Assembly: GCA_048013815.1 (NCBI GenBank)
Contig: CM106586.1
Location: 22,134,001-22,198,000, forward strand
Source of the DNA: Setoptus koraiensis
Taxonomy: Eukaryota > Arthropoda
Reading direction: 5' to 3'
Length of the DNA: 64,000 nucleotides
Positions within the stretch are counted from its first letter, which is position 1; each line of letters begins with the position of its first letter. A program made the position numbers and the translations under genes. Shown here in pieces: positions 1 to 10,727 of this stretch. Under the pieces are notes generated by a model that saw nothing but the letters and a program-made list of their open reading frames with translations, did no database searches and was not told where the DNA came from.

Positions 1-1249
1 TGATATCGGCTGAATTTTGCGCATCAGCTGTGGTTTCCTTCGAACTAGCTCGATAATTTGTTGTGGACCTCGAGTTCACTAGCAATAAGTCCGCAAACGC
101 TTTCCTCAAGCTCAGCGCTTCGTAAATGGGATCATATTTTGACGTAGCTTGCTTTGTGTTCATCGTGTCCGAGTTCAAGCGATGTTCGTATTTGTAGCTG
201 CCAATCAAAAGCAACAGTGACCAAAATATTGCGAGTGCAATCACACTATTTGCTTTCCCATCCAACTGACGCAACGGACTTCTCTCATCGGGCAAACAAT
301 AAGTGTTGTCTAAATTTAATTGTTTTTTGAAGTATCTCTCTGGCAAGTTGACAAGCATAAGTTGTTGGACGAAGTCTTTCAACGTTTTGTCTTCATTCAG
401 TGATCTGGTGTCACAAGACTCGGGCAAACAAAGACCAAAATGAAGATACGGTTCGTAATAGGGATCGGATTCTGGGGACAATTTCAATTGAGACCAGGCA
501 TTCAGACGTGCACTGCCCACACAATATCTCATGCTTATGGGGCCCGACTGTTGATCTCTGAGATGTGTCAAGCGAGTTCTCAGACACTGACCATAGCTAC
601 CTAAAAAAACACTTGCACTCGTTAGAACCTGCCCATTGGTGGGACTGCCAAAGGTATTCAAATAATCATTAAACTCCACACTTGTTTGATAACTATTCCG
701 TCTCTCAACTTCCTCTGGCCCTTGATATTTGAAAATATTTCTCACTGGTTCGACATTATCGTAATTCAATTGTTGAACGATCAATTTGAGATGGTCGTAG
801 CATTGTCGTTTGTTAGCCACTGGCAAGGCGCTGACATCTAGTTGATTCTTGTCATCATCTGAGTCATATGCAAAGGTCATGTAATTGTTTGGTGTCAACA
901 AGTTCTTAGTGTAAATCAGATCATAATATCGTCTCTCAATTGATGCATACTCTATAAATGATTCTTTTGTCTCATTGAGAAACGCCAAATTTAACCCGTT
1001 CACCACCAGGTTGGTTGCTCGTTGAGCTGCTAGATTATCTGTTGCAGTGGCACACTGATGATTGTCATTGTCCGTCTCGTTTGTGACGCAATAATTTCCG
1101 TTGTTGAGACTCGCTTCTTCATCTGAGGTCACCTGTCTGACGCCAAAGCTAGAGAGTTGTTGTGGCGATACATTTTGAGCTTGATGGCCCAAAATGATGG
1201 TGGCTATCGCGAACAATATTAGGCCAAAGGAACTATTATATCTCGCCAT
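1..1249 (-). CDS. NRF-domain (nose resistant to fluoxetine-like) multipass membrane protein, N-terminal part
   Basis: I translated this frame by hand from the ATG at 1249; it stays open for 416 codons to the left edge, so the C-terminal part is missing. Residues 1-25 form a signal peptide (MARYNSSFGLILFAIAT, then a short hydrophobic run). A long lumenal or extracellular segment follows, with cysteines at about 54, 66, 150, 222, 243, 274, 279 and 318. The blocks SYGQCLRTRL, MRYCVGS and FGLCLPESC have the cysteine pattern of the NRF domain. A hydrophobic segment at about 336-354 (IALAIFWSLLLLIGSY) is the first transmembrane helix. In this family an acyltransferase-3 type multipass domain normally follows; it would lie outside the window. 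C. elegans nrf-6 acts in lipid or drug transport across epithelia; the role here is inferred from family only. No intron is visible. Codon use is balanced and the region is AT-richer than the DNA to its right, which supports a real gene. Confidence 0.78.
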   Translation of the reverse strand, partial: MARYNSSFGLILFAIATIILGHQAQNVSPQQLSSFGVRQVTSDEEASLNNGNYCVTNETDNDNHQCATATDNLAAQRATNLVVNGLNLAFLNETKESFIEYASIERRYYDLIYTKNLLTPNNYMTFAYDSDDDKNQLDVSALPVANKRQCYDHLKLIVQQLNYDNVEPVRNIFKYQGPEEVERRNSYQTSVEFNDYLNTFGSPTNGQVLTSASVFLGSYGQCLRTRLTHLRDQQSGPISMRYCVGSARLNAWSQLKLSPESDPYYEPYLHFGLCLPESCDTRSLNEDKTLKDFVQQLMLVNLPERYFKKQLNLDNTYCLPDERSPLRQLDGKANSVIALAIFWSLLLLIGSYKYEHRLNSDTMNTKQATSKYDPIYEALSLRKAFADLLLVNSRSTTNYRASSKETTADAQNSADI

Positions 1250-2040
1250 GCTGATATAGTGTTTGTAATAACTTATTAACTATAGTGGATTGTCATTTTC
1301 GTTGTACGGCATTTTTCCTTTTATTAATTGCTGCGTTCTGCAATAACACTAGAACGCTAGTGTGTGTCCTTGAATAGTTAGTTATCGATTAAACACACAT
1401 CAACACATTACTGACTGATGACTTTCCCCGTTCAGTAATGCCGATTAGTATTATTATTATCCACAATCACCAATTCGTCGTGATGGATAATCGACAAGAT
1501 AAACTAGAGATAAAGAGTGCGCGCGTATTTCCCTCTTGCTGCACTCATTATTTGAATGCTGCTTTGGTGTATCATCTTAGTGACACCTGACACCAAATAG
1601 ACCTTAGCCGGGATATTATCAGATAGAGACATGCGGGCTAGATAGATTGTAGATTAGATTGGGGTGCATCAATGCATTTTTGCCGGGTCATACAGCAGAG
1701 CAACAAGCATAATGATAATTAGCCATTAATTAATACCGCCAAGTGCACCTTTGGTACTCTATGGGAGGTGCTAGTAGTTTAGCTTTCAAACTATTGACTC
1801 CCAGACAGTTGTTCATTGGGCAGTGAGGTAAAATCGGTCACTGTTGTCCATTTGAGTAGATGGCGACAATAGACAATGTAACAATCAGAGTGCTGCTGAT
1901 ATTTTTGTGCGGAGACACAAAAATATCAGCAGATTAGAGTGTTGATTATCAGAATTAGTATTGATTGGAGTTACTGGATGAACTGACTCAGTTTCTGGTG
2001 ACAGATATCTAGTGATCCAATTATCGATAGATTAATTTGT
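1250..2040. other. AT-rich 5' flank of the NRF-like gene
   Basis: About 800 bases upstream of the NRF-like start codon with no open frame worth reporting. The stretch is AT-rich and must hold the promoter and 5' leader of that gene, but I cannot place a start site. It contains the perfect hairpin listed separately at 1893-1932. Confidence 0.5.
1893..1932. repeat. Perfect 17-bp inverted repeat with a 6-nt loop
   Basis: The left arm CTGCTGATATTTTTGTG (1893-1909) is followed by the loop CGGAGA and the exact reverse complement at 1916-1932. No mismatch is present. The stem is too short for a usual animal microRNA precursor, so a cruciform or RNA hairpin in a leader is likelier. Function is unknown. 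Confidence 0.85.
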
Positions 2041-3485
2041 CAATACTAACCACAAATTAACTTTAGAACGTCTTGCGATTTTTATTTGGCCAGAAAGCAA
2101 TTTCTTTTCGCGCCGCCAGATGGAGGTGCGGGTCTGTGCAACAAAATTTTCAAGTGAGGCGACTGTGAAACCGTCATACTAACTGACATGGGCTGTGTAG
2201 TTGGCAGCAACAACAGCAACAACAACAACAACAACAACGACAACAAATACACAAATGTCGCTGGACAAACAATAATTAGTTGTTGATTGTTTTCGCTCTG
2301 ATTCAATGCGATCAATGGGTCAGCGAGTGTTCGAACGAGTATCGAGTGGCGACCACTGGTCAGCTTGCGATAGGGACAGATAGATGAGAGGCGAGCGAGC
2401 GAGCGCTTTTGGCCTATATGAGTCAGTGGACGACTAATGGCGACTGGACATGGGCCCAATGTTGCGCAACAACATTGTGTTATTGGCCACTATCATTAGG
2501 TCATTTGGTTGGCTCGTCCGATCGTTTGGTTGGTGCATGGGTCGCCTTTGATTGGGCTGCAACATTCCAAAGGCAGCTGAAGCTGCGAATGTGCCGCCAG
2601 TTGGACGGAGCTGCCAGCGAGAGAGAGAGAGAGAGAGATTGTTATTTTTGCTCTCATTTTTCATTTAAATGTATTTGCAGTGTGCGGCCAAAAACTGGCA
2701 ATTGTGTGAACCGACTAACTAACTAAACGATGCCAAAATCACTGGCTGACCATACAGACAAGACCATTGGGCAGCCTAGAGGCTTCGGTCGCTCTTCTTT
2801 CAACGCTCTGTTGTGCCGTTGCGATGCTTGCGAGCCCATTGATGGTCAGTGGTGAGGTACAGGTGTAATGGAGGCAGCGGCAGAGTGTATTAGAGAGAAG
2901 TGGAGAGTTTGTTGTTAGTTTCTCGCCTGTGGCTACAAACAAGCACGCACGCACTAGGCGAGCAACTGTTTTGCTGCAACGACCGATACTTGCGACGACC
3001 GACGACCGACGACGCAAGTATCGACACACCGAGCCAAAGCGAGGTTGTTGCTGTTGTTGTCAATGGTCGTCTATTAACTAACTAACTTTTTAATTGATCT
3101 TCTATAAGAGAAGCGACCAAATCCAGTCTAGTCCGCTATCTGACCATCTCATCTGGCTCGCTCATTGGCCGATCTCTGCCGTCACCGGGCAGCCGAAAGT
3201 TTCGGCTGTCTCGGCCCGAAACGTTTGCAACAACAGACAGCAAATATCTGCTTGTTTGTTGCGCCAAACGGCCACGGGGGCGCCATCGCTGGCGAGGCCG
3301 TGCCACTGTGCCAGGCTCAGACGGCACAGCGGGCCCATTTGCGCGCAGTTGGCTTGGCGTCGGTCATTATTGTTGGCCCCTCTGTCACTGTAAATGCGCG
3401 CACAAACTAATCACTTGTTAACTGATATAGTTCCTCGCTCATCTAGTTGGTGCGCCGCTAGATGGAGAGCAAGCTTGGCTCTGGC

Positions 3486-3532
3486 CGCCAGCCCATCTAG
3501 CCGCCGTCTGACAGCGGCTAGATGGGCTGGCG
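3486..3532. repeat. Perfect 19-bp inverted repeat with a 9-nt loop
   Basis: The left arm at 3486-3504 (core CCCATCTAGCCGC) pairs without mismatch with 3514-3532; the loop at 3505-3513 is CGTCTGACA. A related copy of the arm core, GCTAGATGGAG, occurs just upstream near 3460, which suggests local duplication or inversion. Confidence 0.85.
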
Positions 3533-5147
3533 AAGCTTGTGGCCGGCGATGAAGCAGCGGGCGCTTGTGAGGCCACAGTTGAGTGGCAACCAGCGAGTGA
3601 CGCAAATCCGCAACAACGCATCAGAGACGCGACAGAAGAAGGGCGGTCGCGGCACAAAGAGAAACGCAGAGAAGCCCCGAATTAGATTCGAATTTGATTC
3701 GAACGCCACTCGAACGAGCGCAGTTCGTTCAAATTGGCACCGAACTGGCACAAAACTGCAAAACTGGCTGCCTGGTCGCTGCAAAACAACACACACACAC
3801 ACACAGTCGGGCAACTCGGCGAGCCCACGGCAACTTTGGCAGCGCTGGCCAGCAACTTTGCCAGGTCGGCTCAGCGGCCAACCGGCCGAACTGGCAGGCG
3901 GCTGACAACGGTGCGAACGCGAACAAGAACGAAGCGAGCGAACGCGAACAAGAACGAAGCGAGCGAACGCGAACAAGAACTAGTGAGAAAACGCCAACGA
4001 GATGGTGCCCGGCGCTTGCCTCTGGGAGCCCCTGAGAACGCCGGCACCGCCCCCTGACTGTGGGCCGCCCACTTGAGTACGCGCGCAAACATCAAGTGGC
4101 GCGCCAAGTTGCGATGAGTCCGTGCGAGTTGGTTCGGGGACGCGAACAAGCGAACAGGCGAACGGGCGAACGGGCGAACAGGCGAACCGAGCGCAACAAA
4201 CTCGACCGAACAAAGGAACGTTCTTTTGCAACTAGGGCCACCAATGCGAGCGAACGAGCCCGTCGAAACGCGACCCGCAAACCGAGACCGGCCAAAACGA
4301 ATTGAGCTAGCGCAAAGCGAAACGAGACCAGACGAGAATAGACGCCAAAAAGAAACGAGATCGCCAGTTGCTCGCTTGAGCTCAATAGCCGCCTGATGCA
4401 ATTGAATTGGTGCTGGCTCTGGCACGCATAACCGTCGTTTGTATCAACTGCCACAACAGTGCGCGTATAGGCACTGACAGCGAACAGTGCAAAGGCGCAC
4501 TCGGATTCGAATTCGAATCGGAATTCGAGTTCGAGTTCGGGTTTGAATTGGACGCTCTGCGAATCGGTGGAACGCAGTCAAAACTGGATGCGACCTCCCT
4601 CGCCGAGCGCATCCTCCCCCCGCCTCGGAACACTTGATACTTTTGATCTTGCGCCTCGCGGGGCACAACTTGAGACCGAGTCCGATGACACGCACACTGG
4701 CGCCCGCCGGCCCCACGCCGCCAAGATGGGGCCAACTTTTCGCGAGGGGGCGCCCTCTCGCAATACGGCAATCCAATAAGAAATGAATAAAACGCGCCCC
4801 TTTCCCTCCACCTAACCACCGCTCCAGCGCCCACCCATATAGAGCACGCGTGCGATTGCGTAACATTGGCCCGCGATTGGACCGCCAATTGGGGCGCGAT
4901 CGGGGCCAGACGAGGGGGGGGGGCGGCAGTGCATATAGATCGATAATATATCAAATCTGGCCCCATTTCTGTGCGGGCCGCCGCGTTTCTGTGTGCGGGT
5001 GCACATGGTGCGACACGTTTGCCCGTGCGCTGTGTCGGCACACTCGGGCGCCGACTACGCCGACTATGCCGACAAACAACAGTGCCCACTGCTCACGCCC
5101 CCGTCTAGCCCGCCCTCCTCGGCTGCGTGTCGTTGGCCCGACCGGGG

Positions 5148-5220
5148 CCATTGTGTGCCCGTTGTGTGCCGCTGCGTGCCGTTGTGTGCCGCTGCGTGCC
5201 GTTGTGTGCCGCTGCGTGGG
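5148..5220. repeat. 10-bp minisatellite (GTGCCGTTGT / GTGCCGCTGC)
   Basis: The units GTGCCGTTGT and GTGCCGCTGC alternate about seven times. The cysteine- and valine-rich open frames across here on both strands are products of this repeat. Confidence 0.75.
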
Positions 5221-6047
5221 TCCGGCACGAGGCAAACGGTGCGCGTGCGGCCACGCCATGCGACCGCCATGATCCGCATGGGAATGTAGGCGGCGCACGG
5301 TACCCAGGGCTCCGTGGCGCTCTATCCGTGGAGCGTTCGATGAAGCCCGGCGCGCACCACACCAAACACTATATATGCTATGCAATGCGTGTTACATAAC
5401 ACACATTGGTTTATGCAGCGATGCGCCATAGACTCGCCGGTCGCCGCTAGGCGGCCGGATACGCAAACAAGTGAAGATGCTCGCGGACAAGAGTGCTCAC
5501 AGAGCGGCCATAATCGGCCCCGAAGATGGAAAATCTGTTATCAGTTGGGGGCACGAGTTAGCCTAAGTTGAGCCGCGAAAAGCTCTCATCGCGCGCCCTC
5601 TTGTCGCGTCTCCGCTCGCCCGTAATTGATTGTTGGTCTGTGTCTCGCACTTTGCACTTTGCACTGGCCGGTCGCCGGTCAGCGGTCGCCGGTCGCAGTT
5701 GGTCCGGCTGACGGGCCACTAAACGCGCCGAAACGCGCCGAAACGGAGCGACGCCGGCCGGAGCTTGGCCGCGCCGATCAATATTGGTCACACATTATGC
5801 AAAATGTTATGCAATGTGCGATGCCCAGTGAGCCCGTGTTACGTGGACGCCAAATATTGGCGAGCATCTATGCGCACAGGGGCGTGGCGCAGCACAGACG
5901 CGCCGCACTAATGAATGACGGTGAGCGAGCGCACACGATGCCAGCAGCGCAAGCCAAGCAGTTGCAGAGCCGCGCAAATGATGCAACAAACAACAAATTG
6001 GCCAGCGGCCAGAGGCCGGCAGTGTCCAGCGATACTGTGGCCGCTCA

Positions 6048-6124
6048 CCTGTGTGTTTTGCCTGTGAATATTCCTGTGTAAAACACAGGTAACACACAGG
6101 TAAAACACAGGTAACACACAGGTA
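6048..6124. repeat. Tandem ACACAGGTA(A) repeat
   Basis: CACAGGTAA-type units recur about six times, first once in inverted orientation (ACCTGTGTG) and then in direct orientation. Each unit resembles a splice donor (CAG|GTAA), so gene predictors could call false exon ends here. Confidence 0.65.
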
Positions 6125-7253
6125 ATTGGCGCAAGAAAGTTTAGTTGTGTTGGTAGTTGTGTTGTGGGCAAGCCATGACGGTTGGCCAGTTGTGCACAAC
6201 TAGTGCACAGCGCGCTAATAGAGCACAGTGCGCCGCGCCACCAAAACAGTCACAGCATTGACTGCATGAGAGTGACTGTGCCATCATCATTACATCATGC
6301 AGCCCAGTGTATGATGCAATCAAGGGCCCATAGGTGCAAATAACAAATACATCAACATGAAACGCCCGAGACGAAAATATGCAAAGTGAGCCGTTGCATA
6401 ATCGCTTGTTGTTTGTGCACTTGCCGGGGGTATCGTCGAGAGAGCGAGCGAGCGAGCAACTTTCTCGTTTATTCGGTCGGAGATAAATTTTCACTGTTAC
6501 TTTTTAATAGTTTAGCATAACATCGCATTGCATAACATTGCATAACATGAATGTTATGCCTGCCAGCGGACACACGGCGCTGTTGGCACGCATTGTGGCT
6601 ATAGGCCGACACTGCGGGCCAAATATGCGCCGGCCAACATGAGCCGGCCAACATGAGCTCGGGCCGGGCATCGAGCAACACAGACACAGCACATTGTCGG
6701 GCGCTCGGTGCGGCCGGTGAGCCGCCGGGAAGCCGCCGGGAAGCCGCCGGGAAGAGCCTATATAAACAATTGTTGTATTATGTTGTGTCATGTTGTGTCG
6801 AGTGTTGGCTCCGTTGGCGCTTTACACATTTTACAAGATAATCTGGAATGGCTCGCATGGGCCAACGAACGACTCTGTGGCTCACTCTGTTTGACTGGCT
6901 GCCATCGACAGGAAATAATCGGGTTGCGCTTACAGGTGGTTGCAAGTCACACAAACAACACACACACACACACACACAATCTAAGCGAGCACAACACTGT
7001 AACAAAGGCCCATTGTAACTATTTTTCTCGCCCTCTCTGGCCGCATCTCGAGTCGAGATTCTGGCCGCATCTCGAGTAGAGATTGTCGAGGCTGCTTTGC
7101 GCTCGCCACAGTTTGCGCTGTCTCGCTGCTCTCGTTGGCTTGTTGTTTGTGTCTGTTGTGGCAGCAGCGCAAAAGTTGTGTGTCCCAAAGTTGCACAGTC
7201 GCCTGCGAGCTGCGAGCGACAACAGCGAGCACCGCTCCAACTCCGAGCAGAGC

Positions 7254-7318
7254 GAGCGTTCGAACGGAGCGTTCGAAAGGAGCGTTCGAAAAGAGCGTTC
7301 GAATGGAGCGTTCGAAGA
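7254..7318. repeat. 13-bp minisatellite GAGCGTTCGAANN
   Basis: Five consecutive 13-bp units share GAGCGTTCGAA and vary only in the last two bases. Each unit contains the palindrome TTCGAA. The unit belongs to a CGTTCG-based family seen at several other places in the window. Confidence 0.85.
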
Positions 7319-7556
7319 GAGCGCTCGCCCGATGCGAGATTCGCCGTGTTGCGATGCATTATGTAATGTCGTTGTGTGTGTGCACAACAACGACGAGCAT
7401 GTTGATACATGGATATGTAGATATAAACAATGAACTTTGTTTGATTTTTTCGCTCTTACACACACACAACATGGATGTTGCAACGGCTCGCCGGCGCACA
7501 CACACACTCAGAGAGCACACTCAGCTTCTTATTTTAGATTATGTAATGCCGAGTCG

Positions 7557-7587
7557 CAACAACAACAGCAGCGCCAACAACAACAGC

Positions 7588-7619
<32 letters not shown>

Positions 7620-7627
7620 CGGCAACA
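7557..7627. repeat. CAA-rich trinucleotide tract
   Basis: An interrupted (CAA)n run, with CAG and CGG interruptions, ends in about fifteen nearly pure units. Open frames reading poly-Gln or poly-Asn across it are not supported as genes. Confidence 0.85.
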
Positions 7628-8276
7628 ACATTGTGAGAGAGCGCTGGCGTCATCTCACTCTCTCACAGTGCATGGCCGATGTTGGCTGGCTCGCACGAAG
7701 ACCCTTTTAGCTTATGTTAAACTGGCCGCTGGATGTGGACCGAGTGAGAAGAAGTGGCATAAAGAGCCGCGATGCGGCCGAGATGCAGATACACATAGAC
7801 GCAGATACACATAGACGCTGATACACAGTCGCTGATACACAGTCGCTGATACACAGGTAGACTCACAGGTAGACAGTGTTTTGCGGACACTGTTCGGCGG
7901 TGACTGTTGGACAGTGACTGCTGGACAGAGCGAGCCCAAGCAGAAGAAGAAGAAGCCACCTATAAATAATTTGAATGGCGCCGAATGGTCGGGGTTGCGA
8001 AACATCAAATCAATCACAGTTTCAATGGAAGCTTTGTTCTTTCTTCTTTACACTTGGCTCGCTGGCTCGCTCCCAGAGACACTGCGGCCAGAGAATTTGG
8101 CCGGCTGCGCATTGTGTGCAACCGGCGGCGGCGGCCGTTGGTGGCTGCTTGCGGCCGCAAATCAAGTCGTCGTTGGTCAAACAACAAAACAAGTTCCATT
8201 CTATTGAGACAAGTTAAAGAGAAGCAATCGACAACGGCGGCACAACGAACACACATGTTACACTCTCGCGAACTGC

Positions 8277-8278
<2 letters not shown>

Positions 8279-8322
<44 letters not shown>
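8279..8322. repeat. (CA)22 dinucleotide microsatellite
   Basis: A pure CA run of 44 bases, the longest CA tract I noticed in the window. Confidence 0.95.
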
Positions 8323-8324
<2 letters not shown>

Positions 8325-8817
8325 GACACAAATAGAGTATCACGAAAGAAGAATAGGCACAATTCGGCGCTCGCATTCGCCAACCTGTCCGCTCTTTCGT
8401 GGCTTCTCTGCGCTCTCTGAGCTCTTCGCGCTCTCTGGTCGCTGCGTCCAAAGTTCGCCGGCTCCAACATTCGAGCGCTGGAACATTCGAACACTGGAAC
8501 ATTCGAGCATTCGAACACTCGAACGTTCGAACGCTCGGCTTGTTGGCGCCTTCGCGAAGAAGCGCCTCCGCCTCTGTGTTCGACAACGCAACAGACAACA
8601 GTGTGTGTGTGTCTCTCACCGTTTGACTTTGATTGACCAGCACACACAGCCAATGGCCATTTGAATGTTTGTGTGACTGTGCCTCTGTCTGGCCGGCCAG
8701 CTCTATTCATGCTTTGTTGACTCTACGCTCGCCAGTCTCAGAGAGCTGTCTCAATATTGTGATGTGTGGCTGCCCGACTAGCCGCCAATGTCCGCTTGAC
8801 GAGACCGGGCCAGACAG

Positions 8818-8890
8818 CATCTCGGCATCGCGGCATCGCGGCATCCCGACATCCCGACATCTCGGCGTCTCGACATGTCGGCATCTCGCG
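8818..8890. repeat. About 10-bp CATCGCGG / CATCCCGA minisatellite
   Basis: Seven imperfect units of the form CATCNCGGCAT or CGACATCTCGG follow one another. This explains the Asp/Arg/Ser-rich reading frames on the minus strand. Confidence 0.7.
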
Positions 8891-10024
8891 GGCTGCACCG
8901 GCTGAGCTTGGCGTCGCGGCCGGCATCGCATCGCTGGGATCGCATGGCGTGGCGGCCGGCTGAGAAAGAGTAACAAGTGGCCGGTCGGACGCGATCGGAC
9001 GAGCGACCATTCGGAGGCTGTCGAACAGTGCCGAACGGCGTCGTCCGAGAGAAATCTCTGCCGGCTTCGGCGCAAACCGGCGAGTCGTGTATCACGGGAC
9101 GACGACGACGGCGCTGTCGTTGCCAGCCAACAAGATGCCGCCGCAGCTTGCCAATGTTGTTATATCGGCCGGTCGGCCGGCCACATGCATGTAGCCGCAT
9201 ATCATATGAGGCAAATGCGCCATATACGCGCCGCATATGCGCCGCCATGTATACGCCATATATAGGTCGCAATGCAGCGACGCAGCGATATAGCAAGCTG
9301 TCTGGACAGGCCAAACAGTTTGGCCAGACCGATGAGCCGGCCGGCCAGCCAGTATAGGGCGCAATGTGTCGGGCTGCAAGTCGGCGCCTAGATGGCGAGA
9401 CCGACGCCTGGATAGAGCGAGTTGGCGCTGCGATAGGCCGAGACGCCGCGATAGGCCAAGACGCCGCGATGCCGAGACGCCGCGCTGCCGAGACGCCGCA
9501 TCAAATGTCCGGCAGTGTCCAGCGGCGCCGGCCAGCGCCAGTGTCCAATGGAGCATGAACTGGTTCGTTTGGCCTTTGCTGGCTCGAGTGGCTGGCAGAA
9601 TCATTTTGATCTGATTTGCATCACTGACTTTATTTCATATCTCTGTCCATTCTGTGGGCCGTGCGCTGCATGCTGCGGCGACTGGGCGCGATTCAGCAGC
9701 ATTCAGCTGACGGCATCGTGGAGCGGATAATGCAAAGCTGGCCGCGATCATACGTCGATAATGGACACCAGCGACAACAACAACATGTTACCTAACACAC
9801 ACGCACCGGCGCACAAAAGTTGAAAAGTCGAAAAGTTGCAGCACAATTGAGAAGTTGCGAGAAGTTGTAACGAGAGTTTAAAATATGATATCTTTGTCCT
9901 GTTTAATGCACTATATTACATTATCCATGCAACTCTCAGTGGGCCAGCCAGTGTATAAATATGCATTATAGTGCAGCATGAATAAAATGCTGCTCAAACA
10001 CTCAACTATTGCCTCGCTGGTCTA

Positions 10025-10097
10025 GTTACATCATACGCAGTTACGTCATACGAGCCAGTTGCGTCATATTGAGCTGCGTCGTATCGTTGCGTCATGG
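10025..10097 (+). promoter_or_regulatory. Cluster of five CRE-like / bZIP sites (GTTRCGTCATA)
   Basis: Five related 12-mers lie in 73 bases: GTTACATCATAC (10025), GTTACGTCATAC (10040), GTTGCGTCATAT (10058), GCTGCGTCGTAT (10073) and GTTGCGTCATGG (10086). Spacings are 15, 18, 15 and 13 bp. TTACGTCA and TTGCGTCA match the half-site of CREB/ATF and PAR-bZIP factors. Either this is a degenerate 15-bp satellite or a homotypic binding-site cluster; the conserved core with freer spacers favours the latter slightly. Confidence 0.4.
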
Positions 10098-10660
10098 CCA
10101 GTTGGTGCTATTGCTGCCTTGGCTGGGCTGCCGTCGGTGCCGATGCCGCTGCCGCGATCGGCGCTGCCGTGATAGACGCCAGTGGACAGTATCAACTGTC
10201 AGGCGCTGAAAATTGATACTTTTGCCAGGCGCTTCGCATGTCGCTCGACGCGACGCTCGATATCTCAGCGATATCGGCGATATCGGCCGATATCGGCCGA
10301 CATCGGCGAGCGGCCAACTAAGGCGAGCGGCCGACATCGGCGAGCGCTTGCCGCTGAATATATAATGCGAATCGTCGGACTTGTCATACTTGTCCGACGC
10401 CGGCGACAACGACAACAACGCACGCACCAACGGCGACAGACGCAACAGAGTTATCAAGTCATGAGGTGAGTTATTGGAGATTAATTGGGCATAAAATGTG
10501 CCAGCCAACCGGTCGGCCGGCCGATGCTCCAATGGGAACCGCCGCTCGGCCGGTCTTGGGCTCGCTCCTTCCAGCGGCCGAGCACAAATCACAGCCACTA
10601 TCCGACGTGATGGATCATGTGTCATATTTTGACAATTCGCCTCACTCCGGCGCTTGTTTG

Positions 10661-10727
10661 CTTTTTAGTTGTCGTCTTTTTGGTTGACGTCTTTTTGGTT
10701 GTCGTCTTTTTAGTTGTCGCCTTGTCG
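10661..10727. repeat. 15-bp minisatellite GTTGTCGTCTTTTTG
   Basis: Four units start at 10668, 10683, 10698 and 10713 with one or two substitutions each. Valine- and leucine-rich frames across it are artefacts. Confidence 0.85.

Larger units (their letters stand above)
2041..9999. other. GC-rich, repeat-laden stretch without a supportable gene
   Basis: Eight kilobases in which every open frame I read is low-complexity (poly-Gln/Asn/Leu from CAA repeats, Arg/Ser-rich from GC repeats, Val-Cys from GTGT runs) and matches no family I know. It holds CAA tracts (2207-2246, 7557-7627), a CA tract (8279-8322), minisatellites (7254-7318, 8465-8540, 8818-8890, 9440-9505) and a hairpin (3486-3532). No tRNA or rRNA gene was recognised. 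Confidence 0.5.

Noticed and set aside
8279-8322. Possible CRISPR-like or telomeric arrays among the many short repeats
   Set aside because: Repeats are head-to-tail without unique spacers, the genome is eukaryotic, and no telomere unit is seen.
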